Shown: positions 45,031-53,670 of the stretch, in pieces
How the letters are laid out: every line of letters begins with the position of its first letter
Position numbering within the stretch: the stretch's first letter is position 1
NCBI GenBank assembly: GCA_949825065.1
Contig: OX463842.1
Span: forward strand, 33,350,727-33,414,726
Reading direction: 5' to 3'
Length of the DNA stretch: 64,000 bases
DNA from: Odontocerum albicorne
Lineage: Eukaryota; Arthropoda; Insecta; Trichoptera; Odontoceridae
Notes under the pieces: generated by a model
What the model was told of the DNA's origin: nothing
The model's database searches: none
Seen by the model: only the letters and a program-made list of their open reading frames with translations
Translations under genes and position numbers: made by a program

Positions 45031-45124
45031 TGCTGGTGGCAAGTACAATATAATAAATATGACATATTTTTTAAACATTATCAAGTCAGCATTGGAACGA
45101 GTTATAACTAATCAACAATATGAT

Positions 45125-45345
45125 ATATTATTTAAAGTTAAGACATTAACATTGTGGAGGTTTAAATACATTGTAATTTGTTTTATTAAACACTGTTTAT
45201 TCCACTTTATGTAACGGTATAACCCTACCGGTTTCAAACAAGGAGTATTGTTTGTGCTCCCCTGATGATGAGGTGAAAACCTTGAAACGAGTAGGGTTAC
45301 ACCGTTACATAAAGTGGAATAAAATGTTTGATAAAAAAAATTACA
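45125..45345. repeat. dispersed repeat R2 with terminal foldback
   Basis: The left arm (about 45171-45237) and right arm (about 45281-45345) are inverted copies (TATTCCACTTTATGTAACGG is matched on both sides; GTAACCCTAC on the right). The loop has CCCTGATGATGAGGTGAAAA. The upstream 45 bp match the partial copy at 25050-25165, so the repeat is larger than the foldback. Confidence 0.7.
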
Positions 45346-45679
45346 ATTATCATCAATAGTAATAATTAATATGAAAATTATTCACAATTGATACAATGTG
45401 AGGTATTTGGCCGTAAAATAACACAATGAACGTTTCAAATTTCGTTGATTCGAACACTGGGGATATTTTCGCTAAAATGTTTGAGTGTCAGAATAAATTT
45501 GTCTTCGGGTAAATAACATTGACAAGTTAGAAAAGAAAAATCTATGTTTTTTTCATGATACATTGCAAGTTAAGTTAGTGGTTTGTCAATATTAGTTTTG
45601 AATTGAGGTGAAATACATCTAACTTTTAAAATTGGTTATTTATTATGATTTTTTTATTTAATTAGCTCCCTGGATGAAA

Positions 45680-46650
45680 ATATGAATGTTCAAAAACCAA
45701 AGTTTATATTCTTTAGTCGATAGTCTCATAGTGATGTATATCTGCAGCTGACCAGGCAACCTATAGACCAAGTCGACAGTTTCAAATATCTTGGAAGCCT
45801 AATTACTTTCGACCTTAACCCGGATAGATAAGTTAGATGCCGAATTGAAATGGCACGTGCAGGATTTTTAAAGATGAGAGCATTTTTCTGCAATGATACT
45901 TGAGTTTTAAACTATGATAACGCATGATTATGTGTTATGTATGGTATTTTTTATTTTATGGGTTGAAGAATGGACCACTAATACCAGAATGCTAAATAAG
46001 CAAGAAGCATTAGAAATGTGGATTTATCGAAGAATTTCTTGGTTTCTTCGTATCTCAAACACCGAATTACTAAAAGAACGATAGGTCTTAAATACCATAT
46101 GATGCCTAAAGATTGCCTATCTCGATTTTATATTATGCGGAGAAAAATACCACTTCCTATAATTAAAATTGGTGGGCGAAATTAAAGGTTGACACGTAAT
46201 CGGTACGAGTAGAAGGCATCTGTCTTGGTTACGCAACATTCACGAATGAACAGATACGAGTATCCATACAGTTGGTGAGCTGTTGAAGAAGAACGGTAGA
46301 AGGCATCTGTCTTGGTTACGCAACATTCACGAATGAACAGATACGAGTATCCATACAGTTGGTGAGCTGTTGAAGAAGAACGGTAGAAGGCATCTGTCTT
46401 GGTTACGCAACATTCACGAATGAACAGATACGAGTATCCATACAGTTGGTGAGCTGTTGAAGAAGAACGGTAGAAGGCATCTGTCTTGGTTACGCAACAT
46501 TCACGAATGAACAGATACGAGTATCCATACAGTTGGTGAGCTGTTGAAGAAGAACGGTAGAAGGCATCTGTCTTGGTTACGCAACATTCACGAATGAATA
46601 GATACGAGTATCCAGACAGTTGATGAGCTGTTGAAGAAGAAGAACGGTGA
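45680..46650 (+). mobile_element. LINE-A (RTE-like) 3' part, decayed, with tail array
   Basis: On + the text runs from the end of the reverse transcriptase region (QPIDQVDSFKYLGSLITF, then CRIEMARAGFLKMRAFFCN at 45840-45900) through the C-terminal tail, as in the 9690-10125 copy. Stops and frameshifts are frequent. The last part of the tail (RRHLSWLRNIHE...VGELLKKNG) has been amplified into five tandem units. Confidence 0.75.
46211..46645 (+). repeat. five-unit tandem array of an 87-bp LINE-tail segment
   Basis: Units start at 46211, 46298, 46385, 46472 and 46559, period exactly 87 bp. Units 1-4 look identical apart from the edges; unit 5 has several changes (GAATGAATAGATACG, CCAGACAGTTGATGAG). 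87 is 29 codons: RRHLSWLRNIHE*TDTSI, then HTVGELLKKNG, the end of the LINE-A protein with one stop. Confidence 0.95.
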
Positions 46651-46882
46651 TAAATTGCCTCATATGAATTTCTAGAACGCTTTTGGAGTGACGTTTACCA
46701 CGAAACAGCGCTATGTAAATATTAATTTATGATATTTAATTGAACAGGCCGTTTTTACCTGTGGTGTAGATTATATTGGTTACGTGTGAAAAAATGTTTG
46801 TATCTCAAGTAGGTATATAAAAAATTTCCAACGTGACCATCAAGTTCGTTGTTTTCATAAAATAAAAAGATTGATTATGATT

Positions 46883-46920
46883 TCATCCATTGTACTCATT
46901 TTAATGAGTACAATGGATGA
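46883..46920. repeat. 18-bp perfect inverted repeat
   Basis: TCATCCATTGTACTCATT at 46883-46900 and its complement at 46903-46920, spaced by TT. It lies 40 bp outside the left end of the intact-transposase mariner. Confidence 0.9.
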
Positions 46921-46977
46921 TGATCCATTTGTTAACACTTTTTTAAATGGAACACTTTATATTAGGTCCTTACATAT

Positions 46978-48335
46978 TATATACCAAATCCTTACATATA
47001 CATTACCAAAGAAGGCAGGTACGACAAAATGTGAGCAACACAGAACTCTTAGCCTAATATCCCATGCCTCAAAAATACTGACTAATATCATTCTAAAGAG
47101 AATTGAACCAAAAGTAGAGAACATCCTTTCCAGAGACCAGTATGGCTTCAGAAGAGGTGTGGGAACCAGAGAAGCAGTACTGTCTCTACGAATACTGCTA
47201 GAAAATAGAATAAGAAGAAACCAAAACACAAACATCGCATTCATAGACCTGGAGAAAGCTTTTGACAAAGTAGAATGGAAAAGACTCTTCGAGATTTTGA
47301 AGAGAATTGATATCAAATACAGAGATAGACGTATAATCCAGGCGCTATACAAGAATGAGGCCGCTATAATCAGATGTGACGAAGACACAAAGAAAGCCAA
47401 TATAAGACAAGGGGTAAGGCAGGGATGCTCTCTGTCACCTGTTCTTTTTAACGCCTATATACAGAGCGCGATTGACGACTTGAGAGAGAGAATGAGTCAC
47501 AGAGAAGGTGTAAAGATACACGGACAAAAGGTGGACATGATAAGGTTCGCTGACGATATTGCTATGGTTACTGAAAGTGAAGAGGAACTACAAGAGGCCT
47601 TAACAACTATGGAAAGCATTCTTCAAAATAACTACAGTATGAAGATAAATAAAGACAAAACAAAGCTGCTGACTGTAGGCCGAGCGCAGCACCAGATGAG
47701 AATAGTGATGTCGGGTAAACCACTAAAGAACACCAAGGAGTTTGTCTACCTCGGAAGCAAAATAACATGGGACGGTCGGTCCAAGAGCGAGGTCGACAGC
47801 CGTATACATCAGGCTAGACTTGCATTTAATAAAAGGTCGAAAATAATATAATCAAATAATATAGACCTTAAACGGAGAATACTCCTCATCAAGACCTATG
47901 TATGGAGTATCTTGATGTACGGCTGCGAGACGTGGTGCCTATCCGAAAGAGATAGACGAAGACTAGAGGCTTTTGAGATGTGGTCCTATAGAAGACTATT
48001 AGGAATTTCCTGGAGAGACCGCATCACAAATGAAGAGGTTCTCCAACGAATCGAAGGAGGAAGGCACCTGCTCAGGATCCTGTCCGAAAGGCGTGCAAGA
48101 TGTATCGGTCATATAATACGACAAGAGGGCCTCTTGCATGCCATAATGGAGGGCATGACCGAGGGGACAAACTCTAGGGGACGCCCACGCCGAGAGTACC
48201 TGGAGGACCTGTTGGTGGACGTGCGCTGCTCAACATACACAGACTTAAAAAGAGCCGCACAGGACAGGGGGGAATGGAGGAGAAGAGTTCAAATTGCTGC
48301 AAACCAGTCTTAGGACTGCAACCACGGAAGGAAGG
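46978..48335 (+). mobile_element. 5'-truncated LINE (RTE-like) inserted in the mariner left TIR
   Basis: The inserted LINE carries the reverse transcriptase and tail only. The target bases ATAT are present on both sides (46974-46977, 48336-48339), a short target duplication. At the 5' junction, 46978-46999 is not LINE coding sequence and contains a second copy of target text CCTTACATAT (46990-46999, same as 46968-46977), i.e. filler copied from the target. The 3' end is very short after the stop (GACTGCAACCACGGAAGG). Confidence 0.88.
47000..48313 (+). pseudogene. LINE reverse transcriptase and C-terminal tail, one in-frame stop
   Basis: The frame starts inside the fingers region (LPKKAGTTKCEQHRTLSLIS) and keeps all palm motifs: FIDLEKAFDKV (block A), GVRQGCSLSPVLFN (block B), RFADDIAM (block C, both catalytic Asp present), KINKDKTKLL (block D) and EFVYLGSKITWDG (block E). 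One TAA at 47849-47851 interrupts an otherwise open frame that continues without shift through YGCETWCLSERDRRRLEAFE and the basic tail to TAG at 48311-48313. The endonuclease half is missing because of 5' truncation. It would copy its own RNA onto nicked DNA. The clade is RTE-like by tail and FADD motif; I am less sure of the exact clade. The copy is young: only one stop, and a close relative lies at 53266. Confidence 0.9.
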
Positions 48336-48497
48336 ATATGAAATTGGCGTTTTGCCGTACTGGCAACTTTGATCTCAAATATCTTCTCTTTGGTTAGGAA
48401 TTTTAAATTCAAATTTATACAGCTATTTACTCAAGTATTTGTGTTTTGAAAATTATAATTCATTTGTTTTTTTTCTTTGCGTCACTCAGTTTACAAA

Positions 48498-49517
48498 ATG
48501 GAAAACTTGAAATATCGCGTTATTTACGAGTACGAGTTCCACCGTGGCACCAGTGCTGCAGAAACGGCTCGAAGGATTAATGATGTGTATGGCGACGGTG
48601 CCGCAAAAGAAAACACAGTGCGTTTTTGGTTCCAACGTTTTCGTTCTGGAAATTTCGACCTGCAGAATAAGCCCCGTGGACGGCCGGAGACCAAAGTTGA
48701 TAATGAAGAATTGAAGGCTATTGTGGAAGCGGATCCATCGCAAACCAAGTCCGAGTTAGCTGCAGGCTGCGGTGTTAGTGATAAAACTGTTTTAATCCAC
48801 TTGAAGCAAATTGGGAAGGTGAAAAAGCTTGAAAGGTGGGTACCTCACGAATTGAGTGAAGCAAATCAACAAACGCGCGTTGACTGCTGCGTTGCATTAC
48901 TCAACCGGCACAATAATGAAGGGATTTTGGATCGAATCATTACCTGTGATGAAAAGTGGATCCTGTATGATAATCGGAAGCGCTCATCGCAATGGCTGAA
49001 CCCTGCCGAACCAGCCAAACCATGCCCCAAGCGAAAATTGACTCTAAAAAAGTTACTTGTGAGCGTTTGGTGGACTAGTGCTGGTGTCGTTCACTACAGC
49101 TTTCTTAAATCTGGCCAGACGATTACGGCAGATGTCTATTGTCAGCAACTGCAAACCATGATGGAAAAGCTAGCTGCTAAACAACCGAGGCTGGTTAATC
49201 GCTCTAGGCCACTGCTGCTTCATGATAACGCTAGACCACACACTGCACAACAGACGGCTACCAAATTAGAAGAGCTTAAATTGGAATGTCTAAGACATCC
49301 ACCGTACTCTCCGGACCTTGCCCCAACAGATTACTATTTTTTTCGAAATTTGGATAACTTCTTGCAAGGGAAAAAATTCAACTCCGATGGGGCAGTCCAA
49401 ACCGACTTCAAAGATTTTGTTGATTCCCGTCCGAATGGTTTTTTTAGTAAAGGGATCGATGAACTACCTATGAGATGGCAAAAGTGCATAGATAGCAATG
49501 GTACATACTTTGATTAA
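48498..49517 (+). CDS. mariner transposase, intact DDD enzyme
   Basis: 339 codons from ATG 48498 to TAA 49515-49517, against 340-350 usual for mariner. The open frame extends upstream to a TTG at 48477, but ATG 48498 gives the family's usual start (MENLKYRVIYEYEFHRGTSA). Residues 1-110 hold two helix-turn-helix motifs that bind the TIR, separated by NKPRGRPETK (an SGRP-type linker with one residue fewer than usual). WVPHEL follows at about 116. The catalytic triad is Asp151 (TCDEKW), Asp243 (LHDNARPH) and Asp278 (LAPTDYYFF). D243 to D278 leaves 34 residues between, as in D,D34D mariners. The C-terminus RWQKCIDSNGTYFD is typical. By overall pattern it is near the mellifera/cecropia subfamilies (inference). 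It excises and inserts the element at TA. No introns are needed. Expression would depend on a nearby promoter; none is clear. Confidence 0.95.
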   Translation: MENLKYRVIYEYEFHRGTSAAETARRINDVYGDGAAKENTVRFWFQRFRSGNFDLQNKPRGRPETKVDNEELKAIVEADPSQTKSELAAGCGVSDKTVLIHLKQIGKVKKLERWVPHELSEANQQTRVDCCVALLNRHNNEGILDRIITCDEKWILYDNRKRSSQWLNPAEPAKPCPKRKLTLKKLLVSVWWTSAGVVHYSFLKSGQTITADVYCQQLQTMMEKLAAKQPRLVNRSRPLLLHDNARPHTAQQTATKLEELKLECLRHPPYSPDLAPTDYYFFRNLDNFLQGKKFNSDGAVQTDFKDFVDSRPNGFFSKGIDELPMRWQKCIDSNGTYFD

Positions 49518-49597
49518 ATAAATATATTATATTAAAAAAAAATCAACTATATGTTCCTCCCAAACAAAACGCCAATTTCATATGTAAGGACCTAATA

Positions 49598-51274
49598 TTT
49601 TTAAATATTCCTCCGGATCCCTCAACGTGAGATTAAAATGCTATCAAGATAAAATATTCAAGCCCTCACATCACGTAGTGAGTTGTATCATGAAGCAAAG
49701 TGTATATAGCGCGTCAAATATTAACATCTTTATTCATATAATGCGGTGATTGGCTAAACGTTCAAAACTAGGTCAAGTTTACAGCAAGTACTTGGATTTG
49801 GGGGTGAATAATAATAATTAATATATGGCCTCATGAAGGTTTTCTTTATGATATTTTTAGAATATAATACTACCGTAGCACTTACTTATCACGTGTTTAA
49901 TTTATTTAAAAGTAATTGAATCTAAAAGTGACACTACCCATTTTTACGAGTATGTAATAATGGGATCTACCTACTTGACGTTGATATCTGATACACTTCA
50001 TGGGTTAGTCGGTTGGTGCCGAAAGTTTTATGATTAGCATGCTGTCATATGAGTGGCTCCTTGCTGGTTTTAAAACGCTTTTGATAAAAATATATGTTTA
50101 AAAAATAACAATTCATTTGCACAAGGGAATTTAAAAAGTCTTCGATAAAAATAGGTGTTTAAAAAATACCCATTCATTTGCACAAGGGAATGTTATTCGT
50201 TATCAGTGCAGCTGTGGTTGGCAACTTCAAAGAAACCTTACTCTTTTTGGTATCAGTTAATTGTTGTAACATATTACTCATAATAGTTGGCTAACATGAA
50301 TTCTAAGAGCGTTCTTGGAGTCATAATTGTAAGTTAAGAGCTCAATGCGAGTTGTAGGGTTTTAATAATATTCATATTAAATTATATTCCAAAGAGGAAC
50401 TTGTCTGGAACTCGTAATATATCCGTTGAAAAAATAGTCATACGTAACAAATTTGTTTTGCATTGAAATCTTGTAATACATATGCAGAATCGAATTATAT
50501 TTTTTTCTTTTATGGTACACTTTTTATATACGCTCCCATAATGTAGATATGTTGAAGTGTGACTGAGAAGCAACGCTGTCTTCAATTGCATTAAGTGAAC
50601 ATTCTGATTTAACCGCCCTTTGCATGCAAACGTACGATATATCACATATATTATGTACATGGCCCGACTATCTGCCAAATAACCGCTTACCCATATTACG
50701 TACGCACCGACAAACAATAGCGATCATCAAATTACTCCAATCTTTTATTTGGTTTGTCATTGTTAAACGAATCCCCAAAAATATTTTATACATCAGACTG
50801 CATTACGTTTAAGTTTCGTTCAGTTTCTACCTGTCTTAAGCCATATTTTAATTTCATTGGTTACTTTATACTCTAGTAAATTGTCTATATTTATTCAGTT
50901 TCATTCATATAAGGACGAGAGTTAGCAAGCTTTCGTGTTTATTATTGTAACATATTGTACTGTATATTTTAATTTTATTTAGTGTTAATTTATAATCTTA
51001 ATTAAGTTTTATTTTTATTTGCATTGAAAGAGTTTTTTCTTCAAAACCATGAATTAGTGACCTCTGTAAATATTGGATATTTTACAAACTTTTAGGTAAA
51101 CACAGAAAAAAATCGCACATGGAATAACATGAGCCTAAAAACTTATTTTAGGGACATGCAGAAAAAAATATTAGGTTGAAAAGCCATGCACGTACTTATC
51201 AATTCTAGAGAGTAGCATACCCAGACACGCAAAATAGTGACGAATCATTAACAGACATTTTTGTTTGATATTTT
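49598..51274. other. unassigned sequence with one local duplication
   Basis: A 55-bp segment is duplicated in tandem at about 50080-50191 (both units end CATTTGCACAAGGGAAT). The 111-codon minus frame at 50382-50717 has no recognisable motif. Nothing else was recognised. Confidence 0.35.
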
Positions 51275-51345
51275 TACCACGGTACTCCAACTGAGAACCC
51301 CGAGTGGTGAGCGTTCTGCAAATTAGGCACAAACGTATCAAGAAT
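51275..51345 (-). repeat. tRNA-SINE head fragment
   Basis: ACCCCGAGTGGTGAGCG, then TTCTGCAAATTAGGCAC match the minus-strand SINE head. The B box is degenerate and the body absent. Confidence 0.4.
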
Positions 51346-51869
51346 GAAAGGAAATTTTAATGGAAAATTTCCATAATAAACATTCTTTAAATAAATAGTA
51401 AGCGAACCGAGTTATTTCAAAGTAGAAATTCTTTCTCGAGTCTTTGGAAAGGTGCAGTTTATTTTACACAAATTATTTGCATTACAATAAGGGAATTACA
51501 CTTTGATAAATAGAATAAGAGATATTTTTTTCTCCTTCTTTTTTTACATCACTTGATATCGTTTGTCTGATTACTGTAAATGTGAAATAATCCCAATCCG
51601 AAATGGGTAAAACTTTCTTCGCTTTAATTTCGAACCATTTACTTTAGTAAGAGATTTATTTATCATCACCTCAAAATATAATCTATTTAATCAATGTTTT
51701 TTTTTATTTTTACGTTGATTCAAATTTGATTCTAATATTAAGTCTTCTAAATATTCGAAAATAGGAACTTAATTGTATAATGTAATGTATAATACTGAGT
51801 TCATCAAACTACTCGTACGTTAGAACCCTGTCGTTTACGTTCATAAAAATATAAATTATTTTACAATTT
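51346..51869. other. AT-rich sequence, nothing recognised
   Basis: No repeat family or coding signal was identified. Confidence 0.35.
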
Positions 51870-52370
51870 TTAAAAATGTTATGGTAACAATCATAATCAT
51901 CATTGTCAACCAGGGTCGATCCACTGCTGGATGAAGGTCTCCCCAAGTTGACTCCAAATAGTTCGGTTTTTTGCTCGTTGATGACATGTGATGCAGCCAT
52001 GCTTCCTGATTTCATCTATCCGGCGTACTTTCGGTCTTCTTCTGGGCCTCTGTATGCCTCTTGGGTACCATTGAATTATTTCAGATGTCCATCGGGAGTT
52101 TGACATTCTGGCTACGTGTCCTGCCCATTGCCGCTTCATTCTTTTGCACACCTTTATAACGTCTTCTACCTTTCTAATATTGCGAATTCAGGTGTTTCGT
52201 TTACGGTCTCTTTTAGTATATCCCAACATGCATCTCTCTATGCCCCTTTGTGCGGTCTGAAGCTTTTGTGTTCTTTACTGTGAGCGTCCATGTCTCGCAG
52301 CCATACGTAAGTACTGGGAGAATACACTGGTTGTAGATCCTTCGCTTCAGGGATATTGGGAGATAATAAT
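51870..52370 (-). mobile_element. LINE-D 3' tail
   Basis: On the minus strand, LPISLKRRIYNQCILPVLTY then GCETWTLT (about 52370-52275) is the end of the reverse transcriptase connection region. After a frameshift, RQWAGHVARMSNSRWTSEII (about 52130-52070) and the ending TFIQQWIDPG (to 51906) complete the C-terminal tail. This is a common insect LINE type distinct from families A and B here. It ends in a (GAT)n-like tail (complement near 51885-51900). 5' truncated and frameshifted. Confidence 0.85.
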
Positions 52371-52903
52371 AGTTACATATATGGTAACAATATATGTTAG
52401 TATTAAAATGGAAACGTTTCTTTCCTAGATGGAACATTGGTCACCTTACAGTATGTGGAAGTTTCTATTTTGGAAAACGTTCAGTATTTATTCTGCAATA
52501 TACAGTAGCACCTTAAATATTATATTTTACTTGCGTTACCCTGAAATTTTCCACATTTTTAAGCGTTTATTTTACATTTACGTCTTGTCATTTCGTATAT
52601 TCACTTTTCAGATCGTTTGTTCCACTTGATTAGTTGAATTTTTATCACCTTATCTTTCCACAACACGTCCCTGGGAGAATATAAAATCGATATTCGCTTT
52701 CAACTATAAAACTCAAATCGCAATTTCAGAAGGCACTGAAATCAATGGATCGTATTTTTACAAGCCATCACTATATTTTTAATCATATTTCATGTCCGCT
52801 TTCATATAAAACTACCTTTTCACATATAGAAGGAGATAAAACGAATAAATGGAACTAAAAAGTTTTCTAAAAGCTTCGCTTTGACGTTGGGTGGAGCTTT
52901 CAG
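52371..52903. other. unassigned sequence
   Basis: No recognised element was seen. Confidence 0.35.
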
Positions 52904-53072
52904 AAAACTGGAATGCACTCTGAAAAAAACGTTGTTTCTACCGTGCCCTCAGCTTCAAAATTTAATATTTTAACTTTCTCTCCTAAAAAATCTATGTATG
53001 AAAATGGTGAGCAAAAAACAATAAATTTTCGTCCCGAGTTGTTTATTTATTTTCCAGAATTTTGCACTTCAG
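52904..53072 (+). other. candidate internal exon, 56 codons
   Basis: The acceptor GGGTGGAGCTTTCAG ends at 52903 and the donor TCAG|GTAAAG lies at 53072/53073. The 169 bases between are open (phase 0 in, phase 1 out) and encode a non-repetitive, mixed-composition peptide: KTGMHSEKNVVSTVPSAS, then KFNILTFSPKKSMYENGEQ and INFRPELFIYFPEFCTS. An alternative donor (AATG|GTGAGC) lies at 53011/53012. This is the most exon-like segment in the window that no repeat explains. I do not recognise the protein. The frame continues past the donor to 53146, so a chance frame is possible. Confidence 0.35.
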
Positions 53073-53265
53073 GTAAAGTAAGGAGGAGTTTTAGGTCAGT
53101 TGTATCCGATTTTTCTTTGCTAATGGTTCTTAGATTATTGGTGTGAGTTGTGTTTGTTTCAGATCTAACCTTTTAAAGTGTTTAAGCCTTGCAAACAGGG
53201 TGCTATGATATCAAAACATATTAATAATTAAGTACTTAAATATTTGTTTTATTTACTTGTATGGT

Positions 53266-53670
53266 GACATGGTGCCTATCCGAAAGAGATACACGAAGAC
53301 TAAAGGCTTTTGAGATGTGGTCCTATAGAAGACTATTAGGAATTTCCTGGAGAGACCGCATCACAAATGAAGAGGTTCTCCAACGAATCGAAGGAGGAAG
53401 GCACCTGCTCAGGATCCTGTCCGAAAGGCGTGCAAGATGGATCGGTCATATAATACGACAAGAGGGCCTCTTGCATGCCATAATGGAGGGTATGACCGAG
53501 GGGACAAACTCTAGGGGACGCCCACGCCGAGAGTACCTGGAGGACCTGTTGGTGGACGTGCGCTGCTCAACATATACAGACTTAAAAAGAGCCGCACAGG
53601 ACAGGGGGGAATGGAGGAGAAGAGTTCAAATTGCTGCAAACCAGTCTTAGGACTGCAACCACGGAAAGGG
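53266..53670 (+). mobile_element. LINE tail, second young copy
   Basis: A 5'-truncated copy of the same LINE as 46978-48335, holding only the C-terminal tail from WCLSERDTRRLKAFEMWSYR to IAANQS and TAG (53648-53650), then GACTGCAACCACGGAAAGGG. I count five base changes over about 385 aligned bases relative to 47930-48313. The tail frame is intact. This shows the family was active recently. Confidence 0.9.

Larger units (their letters stand above)
46962..49595 (+). mobile_element. mariner transposon (copy 3), split by a LINE insertion
   Basis: Left end: TA (46960-46961) then TTAGGTCCTTACATAT. Right end: the complement of TTAGGTCCTTACATATGAAA, then TA (49596-49597). On the left the TIR stops at 46977 and resumes at about 48336 as ATATGAAATTGGCGTTTTG. 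Removing 46978-48335 gives a continuous left TIR matching the right one, and a total of about 1.27 kb, the normal size for a mariner. The transposase gene is undamaged, but the left end is now 1.36 kb away from it. Confidence 0.93.

Noticed and set aside
46957..47400. 147-codon minus-strand frame
   Set aside because: It is antisense to the reverse transcriptase frame and has no recognisable motif.
48486..48748. Two minus-strand frames
   Set aside because: Both are antisense shadows of the intact mariner transposase.
49990..50080. tRNA-like stretch (GGGTTAGTCGGTTGGTGCC)
   Set aside because: No B box in the right place and no SINE body was found.
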